Source of the DNA: Halocaridina rubra
Lineage: Eukaryota > Arthropoda > Malacostraca > Decapoda > Atyidae
Reading direction: 5' to 3'
NCBI GenBank assembly: GCA_037179515.1
Contig: JAXCGZ010015155.1
Location: forward strand, 57,501-121,500
DNA: 64,000 bases
Part shown: positions 1 to 13,850 of the stretch, piece by piece
Layout of the letters: every line of letters begins with the position of its first letter
Position numbering within the stretch: the stretch's first letter is position 1
The notes under the pieces: generated by a model
What the model was told of the DNA's origin: nothing
The model's database searches: none
The model's input: the letters and a program-made list of their open reading frames with translations, nothing else
Program-made: the position numbers and the translations under genes

Positions 1-133
1 GAACACAGCTGGTTGAACTGTGCTTATGATTCGTGAAGCGTTACGCAGTTTTTAATTACCTTGTGGATGTGAAGATTGCGTAACGGATGTTTGTACGCAT
101 TCACCATATTACCCACTTTTCGTTCATTCAAAA

Positions 134-260
<127 letters not shown>

Positions 261-602
261 GAGACACACCCGTTAGGAAAGTTTTGGTAAATTGAAGAGG
301 CGTCTGCATTAGTAGATATTTAAGATGGAGTTTTTGCCGTATCTTCAAATCTTTTGTATTCTTTGAATAAACATCAACAGTAATTAATGCGATAAAATAG
401 AAATAACTTTAAAATTCAATATATGAGGCCCATTGTGAATGTTTTTATGATGTATGCTAATATATATCATTGAAATATACTTGCATAAACCGAATAGCAA
501 TACAGTATACTCATTAAAAAATATCAAGCCCTCTTTATGTATTTTAGTTGCTTTTTATACAAATATGTATTCGACCAGAAAGCTTATGCAAAAAAGACTG
601 TT

Positions 603-716
603 AGGCTAGTAAGGGCATACACTCAGGGTAACGATTACATCTGCCAAAACAAGTCCGTAAGAAGGCAACCGTCCTAGCCCTTAGTAGAAAAGGGAGTTCG
701 TGACTTAAAACCGAAT
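603..716 (+). mobile_element. tRNA-SINE family A, body only
   Basis: Holds the body markers of the family (CACTCAGGGTAACGATTAC, TGCCAAAACAAGTCC, TCCTAGCCCTTAGTAGAAAA, GTGACTTAAAACCG). The tRNA-like head is missing, so the copy is 5'-truncated. Confidence 0.75.
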
Positions 717-1289
717 CCATCCAATAAAAAAAAACTTTAAATCTAGAAATATATGGCGGTTACTATATCTTGTAGACTTGTCTTCGCAAATCCTCCAAAA
801 ATGTCAGAACTCAAAACTTTTGTCTGTTTGCAAGTCCCTTCCTCCTATATTGCCATGTTTTTACGTGGTAGCTCAAAGGTTTCAAGAATTCATTATGACC
901 TTAGGTTGATTTATAGGATTAGTTATTTAACTGAATACCTTCTCTATCTGACACAATTGTGTATACGCTCTTCTTCGTTTATTTCTGGAACCCGCAAGTC
1001 TTGAAGGCTGTCACGAAAATAATAGTTTGTCTCTTGTCGTGCAGTTAAGATTCGCTTTGCAGTAGAAAGTTAAATATATTTAAAGGTATTGAAGGGGGGG
1101 GGGATTAGGTTGGCCGTACTATAATTTATAAATGACTAAAATGAAATATTTGGTTATATTGAAACTTAGTGTCGTATCTTTTGGTTCAGAGTGAAAAAAA
1201 AAGTCCTAGAGAAAAATCGTATAGAGGAAACTATTTCTTCATTTAATAGTTTGAGATATCGACAGGATGTTTTTTTTATTCGGAAACGG

Positions 1290-1294
<5 letters not shown>

Positions 1295-1372
<78 letters not shown>

Positions 1373-1380
1373 ATATATAT
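1295..1380. repeat. (TA)n microsatellite
   Basis: Nearly pure TA with two single-base slips. Confidence 0.98.
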
Positions 1381-2729
1381 GGTAGAAGGCGAGGGCAATA
1401 AGAATGAGAGTTAAGAGAAGAGAATAGAGAGGAGGTTATTCACATTACGCGGGTCGACTAGCCCGCCTTTCCAGTCATGGTGGAAACCTGTGATGCAAGG
1501 CTTTGTCGCCTTGTGTTACCAGGGGCTGTTGGAGGGAAGCTGGTTGGGGTGATTTCCACAAAGGGAATTGGGAGGAGTATTTTTGGGGGTTGGGGTAATT
1601 CTCTTGATAAATAAGGGGGGAGAGAGAGTTGTGGGTGGGCATAATGTCGATCGGCTGATGCTGGGAATGTTTGGGTTTTATTGAGATGTCTAGAAAGGTT
1701 ATGGAGTGTATCCGTTATCAAATACAGGACATTTTATTGATATTAGTCTTAATGATGAAGATATGTTACGATGTTTCCAAAAATTACAAATCTCTAGTGT
1801 TTTCATGGCGATTCTCTGCTAGATTTTATTATATCGAAACATTTTGCTCTTATAACGCAATTGGCTTTACATAGAACGTACTTCTAATGACGCATATTTA
1901 GGTTATAAATTGAAATGCACAATAAAAATTGTTTTCCTCGTCTATCAGACAGTTCTGTCATGTGTTGTCGTGAAAAAGACTGGATTATAAGGACCTTATC
2001 ATCCTCTTTGACTTTTAATTTCGCTTTATAGTTGCTTTTCATTTTCTCTATGTACGGCACAAAATTTTTATTTTACTCGAATGTAATTTCGTTACTTCTA
2101 ATGAAAATTAGCTTTCATTTGAGAAAAAAAGAATGCACTGTGGTTAAAAACCATTGCAATACAAAATGACTTGAGCGCCATAAGTGCGCCCACGTTAGAC
2201 TACTCGAATATTCAGTGCTTGTTCTTCAACGTATGGAGTGTTGTGAATTCGCTAGCAAGCAGGAACCATGTCTTCTGATGTAACACTAGAGGGTATTATT
2301 CTCTCTCCTCCCCTCCCCCTTGGTCGGGGGTATTGTGATCTCATTCGACATCTGACAACAAAATAGCTTTTGCGCAATGGGGCAGAGATAATTTTGTTTG
2401 GGTGAGAGTGGATTAGCCCGTCATAATCACAGAATGAAAAGCGTATATTATATTGTTATACTTTCTAGTTTTTTTTATTTCATCGCTTAGTATTCTATTT
2501 ATTATTGTGTTTTTGTATTCTTGCTTTTTTATGTCTTCGAACTGATGCTAGTTTCTTTACGCAATGACTTTTTTTTGTATTATGGAGTGATTGCGTTCCT
2601 ATTTTTCCCGTCGTTGGTAAATCATGTGCTTGTTCATGGAGAATATTTGAAAGGCTTCAGCAAGACTTGCTGCTGCTGTTCAATCTTGGAAATAATATTT
2701 TCTACTGTTCAACTTCTAAGAAATGCTGC

Positions 2730-2730
<1 letters not shown>

Positions 2731-2790
<60 letters not shown>
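2731..2790. repeat. (ATT)n microsatellite
   Basis: Twenty ATT units without interruption. Confidence 0.98.
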
Positions 2791-3302
2791 GTCAGATTTT
2801 ATTATTATGAAATTAACGCCATTTTCTTTGATTTTTTTTAATAAAATAGAAATTAAAAAAAATCAATTAACAGACTTTTGTGTGTCTAGAATACTAGAGA
2901 TGTAAATGAACTCTACAAGGTTCAGGTGTAAACCTCGTGTCATGATACGCCAAGGTTTACTTGTGGGTTTATTGAACCTTTGGCATTGGAAAGAGAAAGT
3001 ATAGACTATTGAACAGTGAGATAGAGGTCGTAACAAGAATAACTGTTGCAGAGAATAACCATCCATTTGTTATGCTACAGAACAAAATAGTTTATTCATC
3101 TTTATTTTCGTTGTTTTTCCTTCTCGTTGATTTTATTTTGAAGTTAGAATAATATAAATTATTATCTGTGATTTCGTTTGTTTTATCAGCTATATTTATG
3201 AAGTGTCGGAGCTCGAAAAAAATATACTGATTATATGTTTTTTTTTATCGTTTTTAGTATTTTTTTCTATCTCTAGCAAGCACAATACATAATATATATA
3301 TT

Positions 3303-3493
3303 TTAGTTATGAACAGGGGAACTACTTCGAAGATGAGACTGCTTGAACGAGTCTTCTTCCTCGGTTATAGACGTTCGCTGATGAAATTTAGATTTGTTAA
3401 GCCTTGCAGATACGCGCTTTAGATTTCCTTCTCCAGAACTGTTCCTGTCTATGGACGTGTTGCGCCATGACAATAGTGTTAGATATTCCTGGC
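3303..3493 (-). CDS. Candidate terminal coding exon of an unidentified gene
   Basis: On the minus strand a pyrimidine-rich acceptor (CTCTTTTTCACAG) precedes 63 open codons ending in TAA at 3305-3303. The product begins QEYLTLLSWRNTSIDRNSSG and ends EEEDSFKQSHLRSSSPVHN. It is polar and Ser/Arg/Glu-rich like a cytoplasmic tail, is not repeat-coded, and is less AT-rich than its flanks. Minus-strand AATAAA-like sites lie 200-220 bp downstream (about 3080-3110). No upstream exon was found and I do not recognise the family. It may be a chance open frame. Confidence 0.4.
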
Positions 3494-3679
3494 CTGTGAA
3501 AAAGAGCATGCACCAACCAACCCTCTCAGCTCTTTAGTGGTGCTCTCTTTTTCTTCTTCTTCCTCATTCTCTTCTTCCTGCGCCGCTTCCTCCTCCTCTT
3601 TACTTACTCTCTAACACTGTCTCTGTTTGTGTAGCTACTGAGTATTGAACGACTCCGGCCGAGCTTGCCAACTTTCCTG

Positions 3680-4005
<326 letters not shown>

Positions 4006-4611
4006 TTATATTGATTTGTGAAATTGTAAAGCCTCCATAATAACTGAAGAGGCGCTGCGGTTAAGCACGATTGTGTGGATGACCTAAATTGTATTTTTCA
4101 GTGTAAGGATGTGGGGATCAGGTCTTCACATATTTTCTGCTGAAGCAAGCAGAGGCGTCCACTGCTCCTATAACGTGTTTAAACCACCTCGAGTTACTTT
4201 TATAGACAATACTAAACCTTGTATGTTCGATCTCTGACACATACATACAGATATATCTTTGCGAATATCTTCATCTTCGCCACCATATGTTCAGAGTTTC
4301 ATCGATCTGGAGATTACGTTTATTTTTCTTTTTTTTTTTAATATTATATGTAAGCTAACCTTGAGAAGTTTCTCAATGTCAAGGTTAAAAGGGAGGGGAG
4401 CGAGTTAGAGGATCACCACTCCGAGTGCTACCACTCCGAGTGCTTCATTATTCCTCTTGATAATGGATTGGAGGGGGAGGGTGTCCACTTCTGCGATTAT
4501 ATCTCTTCGTATGAATAAATAAGTAGATATCATTTTTATCTTATAAGAATGTAAATATATATTGACATTCATTACAATCGCCATACTCTTATTTCGTACA
4601 ATAAAAAATAT

Positions 4612-4760
4612 TCTTTTGCGTTTCCAAGTGGATGAAAATTAGATAAATTCTTTGAGTCGGTGACAGAAATGCATTTTCGTTCATTAATAACCAATAGCCT
4701 CTTCGTGTCAGAGTGGATGAGAATTTGATAAATTCTGTAAGTCGGTTTGTACAAATGCTT
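4612..4760 (+). repeat. Diverged direct duplication of about 75-80 bp
   Basis: AGTGGATGAAAATTAGATAA with ATTCTTTGAGTCGG recurs as AGTGGATGAGAATTTGATAA with ATTCTGTAAGTCGG. Confidence 0.65.
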
Positions 4761-4991
4761 TTCGGGAATTAATGTATTCCTTCCTCACAAAGTGGAGGCT
4801 TGAGTGCCAATACGACGTTGGCGTTTTAAATGTACGTGTCCGTTTCAAGTTTGTAACGTGTACAGAAGACGTTTGTTTTCTACCCATGCTCCTGTATGTT
4901 GTTGTGGTTTTGCCAGAAAAGTCTAATTTTAGTTGCTGTTTGCTTATTGGACATTTGCAGAATTAAATTATATTGGGTGTAGTATTGACAT

Positions 4992-5010
4992 TTATTATTA
5001 TTATTATTAT

Positions 5011-5049
<39 letters not shown>

Positions 5050-5050
5050 C
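4992..5050. repeat. (ATT)n(AGT)n microsatellite
   Basis: ATT units pass into AGT units, ending AGC-AGC. Confidence 0.95.
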
Positions 5051-6029
5051 AGCCAAATAACAAACCCAGCTGGAAAGCAGTCAAGGACTATTAAGAGAAG
5101 AACTTCCCAAAGAAGAGAGAGAGGCAGGCAGATGGACAGCGTTCTTGTAAAAGGAGCTGTTTTGGGGATTGATACAACCCCTTGACCCTTTATGAGGGAG
5201 GGGGGTGGTGTTGGAGGAGGTGTTCTCCCTTGTACTTTTGAGATGGTGGGGGTGGGGGATGCGAACCACTAGCAGCTTTGTTTGTTGCTATGTGCCTGCT
5301 GCTTCTCTGCTCCCATCTCCCCCCTTTCCCCCCCAGCTTCTCGCTTGCCTTTGCAGTAAGTGGCTTGTAATACTTGCATACGTTAGAGGTTTATTCTACT
5401 TAGGCTATTAATACATCAGCAGTATTTGTCTTTGTGGTTAATGAAAACTGGTGAGAGACAATGCTGCTGGTTGCATTTCGTGGTTCTTGTTGGGTTCATC
5501 TAAGTTATTTCCTTGACTGTTGTTCATCTATGGCTTCTTTACTATTTGTTAAGAGCCTAATAAGCCAATTAAGAGCTTGGTGGCTTTTGTATGCAGCCGT
5601 GTAACAAGAAGCCACGATTGGTGGAGTGGCTTTTAATACTGAATCTCGTACGCTGTGACCTTGTGGCAGCTGTTTAGGCCTAACATTGGAATTGAAAGGG
5701 GATATGCCACAATGTACTTTTCTTTTTCTTTTAGAAACTTTTTTTTTGTAGTTTTGTTTAGTTGAAAATGAGTTTTTTTTTTTTTTAGTTTAAGATATTA
5801 GAAACTGTTTGGTACCGTTCTTATACGCATTGGCGAGACAGTTTTTATTTTTAGGTAATGGTGCATTTGATTGTTGATGTTTTCCAGATTGTTTTGCGGT
5901 CTGTTTTTTATTCTCTTTACATTTTTAGTTTTATGTTTTTTTCTGACTGCAATTAAGTATTTTTGTTAATCTTATGCTGTGAGTTTATAGCAGATATAAG
6001 CTATAAGGTTGGATTCCTTTTAACCTTCT

Positions 6030-6104
6030 GTGATGTGTAGTTGGTAGCGCCTTGACTTAGTAATATAGGTCCTAGGTTCAAGTCCCGGTCGGGGTAAAAA
6101 GTGA

Positions 6105-6107
<3 letters not shown>
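6030..6107 (+). mobile_element. tRNA-like SINE head, family B, next to (TA)n
   Basis: GATGTGTAGTTGGTAGCGCC and CCTAGGTTCAAGTCCCGGTC give an A-box-like and a good B-box element, followed by AAAAGTGATTCA and a (TA)n tract. Confidence 0.6.

Positions 6108-6164
<57 letters not shown>
6108..6164. repeat. (TA)n microsatellite
   Basis: Pure TA directly after the family B tRNA-like head. Confidence 0.97.
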
Positions 6165-6167
<3 letters not shown>

Positions 6168-7762
6168 GTTGTGCGGCAGGCTTAGTATGTGGGACTCCAG
6201 AGAACTGTAATGAACATAAATGTTACTTTGCCGTTAGCACTTGGGTAACCTTTAAATGAGAGGGATCTTGATAAAAACTCATGAAATTCTTTCGAATATC
6301 TAATAAAAGTATGGATTTATTACTGTTCCTCGCATGGACTTGGAATAGCATAGATGTATGCGATTGGTAATGGAAGAAAAATTTCCTTCTTCACCTGAAA
6401 GTTCCTCTTTGCGAGTCGACTTTTCAAGATACTTTTATTTACGTTAATTTTAATAATGTTATATAGGTTATATTTTCATACGGAAATATTTCCAGAAAGA
6501 TTTCTCAGAACAAAAATATTGTTCATGGATTTAAAAAAAAAAAAAATTGAAGCATGGAATGTTGTTTTCAGGTAATCTCTAGTCTTAAGATTATAGTTTT
6601 CTAGGTTACGACTGACTGCACCGCCGAAATGGTCGTGTCATAGTCACGTTGGACTACTTGCTGAATCAGTGGAAAAGATATTTTGATATTGAGGTAAATT
6701 CCCTCACAATATGGTCGCTAAAGTTACTCCCCTATTTTTAATCTTAACTATATCTATTGTAATTCCGATTGTCTGTCAATATTTCATTTATAAATTAAAA
6801 TTGCAGGTGTAATATGGCTAATGCTTAAATAGTTTATGATAAAATTGTCTTAAGTCTTGAATACTATTGGTTCAAGTGAAGAATTCCCTCCATCTCTGAA
6901 AGAAGTATTGATGTTTTTAACTGTTAACTTTATAATTTTTACATAATTAATATTTTTTAAGTGTTAACATGAATGGTTATTAATTTATTATCCTGTCTTA
7001 GTTCAGTTCAGATAGCAGAAACTTAATTTTATTTGACACGTGGTTATTACTTCAAGCGTAAAACACTGGGTGTGTGACACCTTCATGACCGCAAATAGAT
7101 TAAATTAATGAGTTGAACAACGCGATAGAGAAAGTACACGACACAAGACGCGTATCTTGAGATATCTAGAAACCTTAACCCTTTGAAGTTATCGATATCA
7201 TACGGAAAACTTGCTCATAAAGCATATATTGTTGTTGTTGTCTCTAAGAGTATATCCTCTCTAAAACGAGAGCAAAATCAGCCTGTATTTGTGGACTATT
7301 GTGAGTTCATGTACAATGGGGAACTGCTTAATCTGTATTTTCTTTCTTCGATGACTAGCTCGTGCAGCCAACGGGAGATGGCATTATATGTGTACACTGC
7401 ACTAGTCCCCATGTACAGGCATTTGAAAAACAATGAATATTCATGTCGGCTATTTTACAGATTTATTTAGTGTTTTATAATACTGCGTATTGGGCTGTTA
7501 TTGATTATGAAACACAAGGATACTTATTTACAAGCTTAGGTCACCAGTTGAAGTATTAGGTTGGCTTTATGATGACAGTTTTTGCAAGTCTCAGATTTGA
7601 ACTCCGGGTGTGCAGTAGATTCCACAAATGTCCACGTGTCCAAAATTTGCATTGGTTCCACAAAACTCCACTCCTATCCCTCCCAAGGAAAAATCATGCT
7701 TATATTTGCAAAGCTAAGCAAACTCGAGTGATGGGGCCCTCCGATAAGCCTTAATATAAAAA

Positions 7763-7940
7763 CGTGTTTTACGTCACGGACTTACTTTTCAACCAAGGGC
7801 TAGGACGATCGTTTTTTGCAAAGGGCATGTTTTGGCAGATGTAATCGTTACCCTGAGTGCATGCCCTTGCTAACCTCAGACCGTGGCGGGGCGCGAACCC
7901 TCAATGTCGCGGACGCTACCGCTTGAGCCACGGTGAATAC
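7763..7940 (-). mobile_element. tRNA-SINE family A, nearly full length
   Basis: On the minus strand: ACCGTGGCTCAAGCGGTAGC (A box), GAGGGTTCGCGCCCCGCCAC (B box), then the family body down to CCGTGACGTAAAAC. About 10 bases are missing between the boxes compared with the 52.8 kb copy. Confidence 0.8.
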
Positions 7941-8768
7941 GATAAGCTTTATTATAGCAAACTCAATTGTCTTAAGTTTATATGATGCTCCGTACCTAGT
8001 GATGCCTTCTTGTGATGCGCCCAGCCATGCTAGCAAACACATTTTTGAGTCTTGGCCAATAGTTGTTTGTAGCCTTGGCCTCGGGTTGTAACTCAAGAAT
8101 GAAAATACTCCTTTGGAGTAAAGCTGAGGGGGGGGGAGGGGTTGGCTCGGAGGTGAAAACCGGTACCTCAAGGAACGAGCTTCTCGCTTTCTTGCTGTTG
8201 TTTTTTTCCTTTTCCTCCAACAGGTTTCATCTTCTAGCTACTTTGGTTGTATCAAGTCGAATATATATTCGTGCTTCTGCTTAGATAACACTCAGTAAAG
8301 CTCAAGGCCCTGTCATTCTTAGCTGGGCTTTTATACAGCTATACATATTAAATGAAACATTTGCACTCGATGGAAAGAAAGTGATGATTTTTTTTTATTG
8401 CACGAATGAACAAAACCTGTTTTTTTCATTTTTTTTAAATGCCTGCTTGTATCCTTCTTAACATTTCTTGAAACACTGTACGGTATTTCTACCACACCAC
8501 ACACACCTGTCCTCACAATATTGATTTTCTATATTCATGGTCGAAGCTTTCTATGCATTATCACAACGTGACATAGGCCTATTGACATGTGGGTTTAACT
8601 TATTTGACATTGATGTTTCTTTATAATATATAACTTTAAGTGTTAACGAAGCAATGGACACTTATTCACTCTTGGTTACGTATAGAAAGTTTTATTTTAT
8701 ATTGAGGTATATCTTGTATTAAGGTATATTCCTCGTATTTATAAATCCATTTTTTTTATCGTGATTTC
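7941..8768. other. Intergenic, nothing recognised
   Basis: A moderately GC-rich part near 8050-8230 followed by AT-rich sequence. No coding or repeat similarity seen. Confidence 0.5.
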
Positions 8769-9060
8769 AGTATCCACTGTACCGTGGCTAAAGAAACTCC
8801 CCTTTCCTTCCCCTCCCCTCCTGAAATAGTTTAAAGGATGATAACGGACCCCGATAAAAGGTACCGGGTTAGGGTAGTTGGAAGCAAATAAAGAAAATTT
8901 TAGTTTCTTTGCCATGATTCTGTTCCACTGTACCGGGGCTAAAGAAACCCTTTCCTTTTTCCCCCTAAAATTTAGTTGTTCAAAGGATGACAATGGACCC
9001 CCGATAAAAGGAACCAGGATAGGGTAATTGAAAGCAGATAAAGAAGAAAAGTTTTCTTTC
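8769..9060 (+). repeat. Tandem duplication, two units of about 145 bp
   Basis: Both units contain CCACTGTACCG-GGCTAAAG, AAAGGATGA-AA-GGACCC, CGATAAAAGG-ACC-GG-TA and AAGCA-ATAAAGAA. The first starts at about 8769, the second at about 8925. Confidence 0.75.
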
Positions 9061-9189
9061 AAATATCACAAATATATCTTTTAATTATACACTATTTTAT
9101 TTACCCAATAATTACAGGCCAGAGGTAACTCTTTGGCCCAATTTCCTGGACAGTGTAAACCTAGGATACCATATTGTTAGTTAGCTAGA

Positions 9190-9350
9190 AACACAAATGG
9201 ATTTTATAAACGCATCTGACGCGGTTGTGTATGGCTAGGATCCCGTACGGGATCCTAGCCATACACAGAACCCCTAGTTAGCTAGACACAAATGGATTTC
9301 ATAAACGCATCTGACGGGGCTGTGTATGGCTAGGATCCCGTACGGGATCA
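9190..9350 (+). repeat. Direct repeat of about 75 bp carrying a 42-bp perfect palindrome
   Basis: The unit ACACAAATGGATTTTATAAA, CGCATCTGACG-GG-TGTGT, ATGGCTAGGATCCCGTACGG occurs at about 9190 and 9285. In the first copy, 9226-9267 is a 42-base perfect inverted repeat centred on CCCGTACGGG. In the second copy the right arm stops after GGGATC. Confidence 0.85.
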
Positions 9351-9618
9351 GTATTCCAATATTATAAATTTTGGTATTTAAAACTAATTTGTCCCCAAAT
9401 ATTTTTTTTTTCATAAATCATAACGTAATAGAAATTTATTTCCTGAAAATAAATGTTATCTAGCCAACGACATAATACTCTAGACAACTAAACGAAGACC
9501 AAAATGTTATTAATCTTACCATGACTTTGGAAACATCACAAATGAGTTCATAAAGTTCACAAGCAGGTTGATGGCGTGAGTAGCTGGTGTTACGTGTTGA
9601 TCATTGAGTGACATCGAT

Positions 9619-9620
<2 letters not shown>

Positions 9621-9711
<91 letters not shown>
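9621..9711. repeat. Compound microsatellite (CT)n(CA)n
   Basis: CT to about 9689, then CA. Confidence 0.98.
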
Positions 9712-9821
9712 GTCGTTATTACTTCTGCCTTTGTTACTTCATAGTCAAGTACCTTCTTTTTGTCTTTTGACTGGGTTTACAGAAATCAACACAGCAAAAT
9801 CCTTGAGAGTAGTTACGTTGG

Positions 9822-9969
<148 letters not shown>

Positions 9970-10108
9970 CGGCCGAATTAACCTAATTAATGTGACCAAT
10001 TTTATACGTTGTGATGTAGTATTAGTCAAAATATAAGTTGAAATGCACATATAGTGGCTAGAATAATTTGCACATATTTAAGTATTTGTATCAATAAGTT
10101 TGAAATAA

Positions 10109-10109
10109 A

Positions 10110-10152
<43 letters not shown>
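10109..10152. repeat. (ATT)n microsatellite
   Basis: Ends directly at a family D repeat. Confidence 0.96.
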
Positions 10153-10160
10153 ATTATGTA

Positions 10161-10350
10161 TTCCCCTGAGGGAAGGGACAAGAATACTTCTTGTGTTCCC
10201 CTGCGTGTCGTAAAAGTAGACTAACTGGGGGTAGAGCGAGGGGACTGGGAATCCTCTTGTCTGTATTTTCTTCCCTCAAAGAGTCTAAATATATTGCTAT
10301 GACTCTACCACCCATATTAAGGGGGAATATGGCTTCTGTATATATAGATA
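10161..10350 (+). repeat. Dispersed repeat family D
   Basis: CTGAGGGAAGGGACAAGAAT, GTTCCCCTGCGTGTCGTAAA, AGTAGACTAACTGGGG, GGGGGAATATGGCTTCTGTA. Flanked by (ATT)n and (TA)n tracts. Confidence 0.7.
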
Positions 10351-10417
10351 TATTAAGATATTTGTGTTAAATATATTTAACATTAACATATGCTAAGTAA
10401 ATTAATAACGCAGTAAG

Positions 10418-10419
<2 letters not shown>

Positions 10420-10487
<68 letters not shown>

Positions 10488-10520
10488 GTGTATATATATA
10501 TATTTATTTATATATGTATT
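10420..10520. repeat. (TA)n microsatellite, interrupted
   Basis: Pure TA to about 10483, then degenerate TA with TATTTA and TGTA steps. Confidence 0.95.
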
Positions 10521-10665
10521 TATGTATACTCACACGTGTGTGTGTGTGAGCTTATTTTAGTTCATGTGTACTACAATGAGCTTAATATACACACAAGTTG
10601 AAATATGATTAAAATACTCCCACTGGAGCTTACGACCCTTAGTTAAAAGAAGCCATGAAAATAAC

Positions 10666-10668
<3 letters not shown>

Positions 10669-10740
<72 letters not shown>
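10669..10740. repeat. (GA)n microsatellite
   Basis: Pure GA. Confidence 0.98.
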
Positions 10741-10742
<2 letters not shown>

Positions 10743-10965
10743 ACACTGAAAAAGGGTAAAAGTGGAAAAACATTCGAGTTTATTATGATGTGAGAATGTA
10801 TTATCAGCTAACACATGACTTATGTGTTTGCTGATAGTTGTTGCCTTGGGAGATAAGATGACAATTTTTATTATTTTTTTTTTAAATATTTTCCAAGTGA
10901 TAAAACTAGAGTAGTATGAAGAGGATAATAGTATATTATACCATAAACAATTTCAATACAGTGTT

Positions 10966-12650
<1,685 letters not shown>

Positions 12651-13005
12651 TATTTAATGTCTTGGAAACTCGGGGCAGGGTTTTAAGTCGCCTACTTGTT
12701 TATTTTTTTTTTTTTTTTTTTATGATTGTGACACCAGGACGGGCCAAAAATATAAATAAATAAAATAAAACAGCCCCCACCGAGCCTGGGCACGAAGAAT
12801 ACATTAAGTAAAAAGACTTGCCAGAAGTGAAGGGATAATAAGAGGTGTGTAATGAATATCCAAGAATATTCAGTGTTGATGTAGACATAAAATATAACCG
12901 TAACTGAAGGAAGACTTAACATCGAACTGTCCTGGACAGTTCTATTCAAGGAAACTCGGGCCAGGGTTTTAGAATCGCTTACTTGTTTATTTTGAGTTGT
13001 CCTCA
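12651..13005 (+). repeat. Dispersed repeat family C, longest copy
   Basis: The element holds GTGACACCAGGACGGGCC, GAGCCTGGGCACGAAGAATA, AATATCCAAGAATATTCAGT and CTTAACATCGAACTGTCCT. It is bracketed by two direct copies of GGAAACTCGGG-CAGGGTTTT and ACTTGTTTATTTT (about 12663 and 12950). Confidence 0.7.
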
Positions 13006-13046
13006 CTCAACTACAGTTGTCCTCACTCAAATCGAGTATTAATTTA

Positions 13047-13047
<1 letters not shown>

Positions 13048-13136
<89 letters not shown>

Positions 13137-13137
13137 C
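13048..13137. repeat. (TA)n microsatellite
   Basis: Pure TA with one slip. Confidence 0.97.
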
Positions 13138-13497
13138 CGAAGAATATATCACACCATATGTATTCTTGGAGTCAGAGTGAGATATGTTAGAGGGAATTTT
13201 GAAATTTCTCAAACGTCATAAATTTATCAAGCAGATTTTAATATACACTATATTTTAAAGTCAATCTTCGTAAATAGCGCGATAACTTTTATTTCATTAT
13301 TTAATTTTGACCTTGGATTTTTAGAAATTGTATTCGACCCTCCCCCCCGTATATCTTAATGAGGGGAGGGGCAAGATTCTGCAACTACTTATTCCATTTG
13401 TCCGATAGATTCTAGTACAAATTTCTATCTTTTCAAAATGTGAATATTAAATGCAGTTTTTTTTTTTTACATTTTGTGTACCTATATTGGGGGGGGG

Positions 13498-13630
13498 GTA
13501 GAGCCAGACGGATTGAAACTAGGGAATTATGGCTGGAAGCCCTTCCTATCATCCCGTCTGGGGTTCGAACGCGTGTCCGTCGTTTTCTTAGTCGAGCATT
13601 CTACCACTACGCAACAGCGGTCCCTCCATA
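13498..13630 (-). mobile_element. tRNA-derived SINE copy with the 5S-SINE type of tail
   Basis: On the minus strand a tRNA-like head (A-box-like GCGTAGTGGTAGAATGC, B box GCGTTCGAACCCC) is followed by GATAGGAAGGGCTTCCAGCC and TAATTCCCTAGTTTCAATC. The tail resembles that of the 5S-derived SINE at 29.7 kb. Confidence 0.7.
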
Positions 13631-13662
13631 TGTGTATATGTAGAATAATTGTTGAATGATAA

Positions 13663-13850
13663 TATATATCCTTTTTTTATACCTATATCAACACCGAATA
13701 TTCTTGGATCTTCTTTTCATATTCCTTCACATTTGACAAGTCACAACACTCCCCAGCTGTTTTTCATTACCATTTGTCTTCGCGCCCAGGCCGATGAGAA
13801 CTATTCCCCCCCCCCATCCTGGTGTCGCAATATAAAAAGAAATGTTTAGC
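13663..13850 (-). repeat. Dispersed repeat family C
   Basis: In reverse orientation: ACCGAATATTCTTGGAT, TCGCGCCCAGGC, CATCCTGGTGTCGCAAT. Confidence 0.65.

Larger units (their letters stand above)
4006..7762. other. Intergenic, no recognised gene
   Basis: Apart from the duplicated 80-bp unit, the (ATT)n(AGT)n and (TA)n tracts and a tRNA-like head at 6.03 kb, nothing stands out. The open frame at 7183-7470 has no recognisable motif. Confidence 0.55.

Noticed and set aside
1458..1721. Pro/Ser-rich minus-strand open frame
   Set aside because: It arises from G-rich purine stretches on the plus strand; no splice context or known motif.
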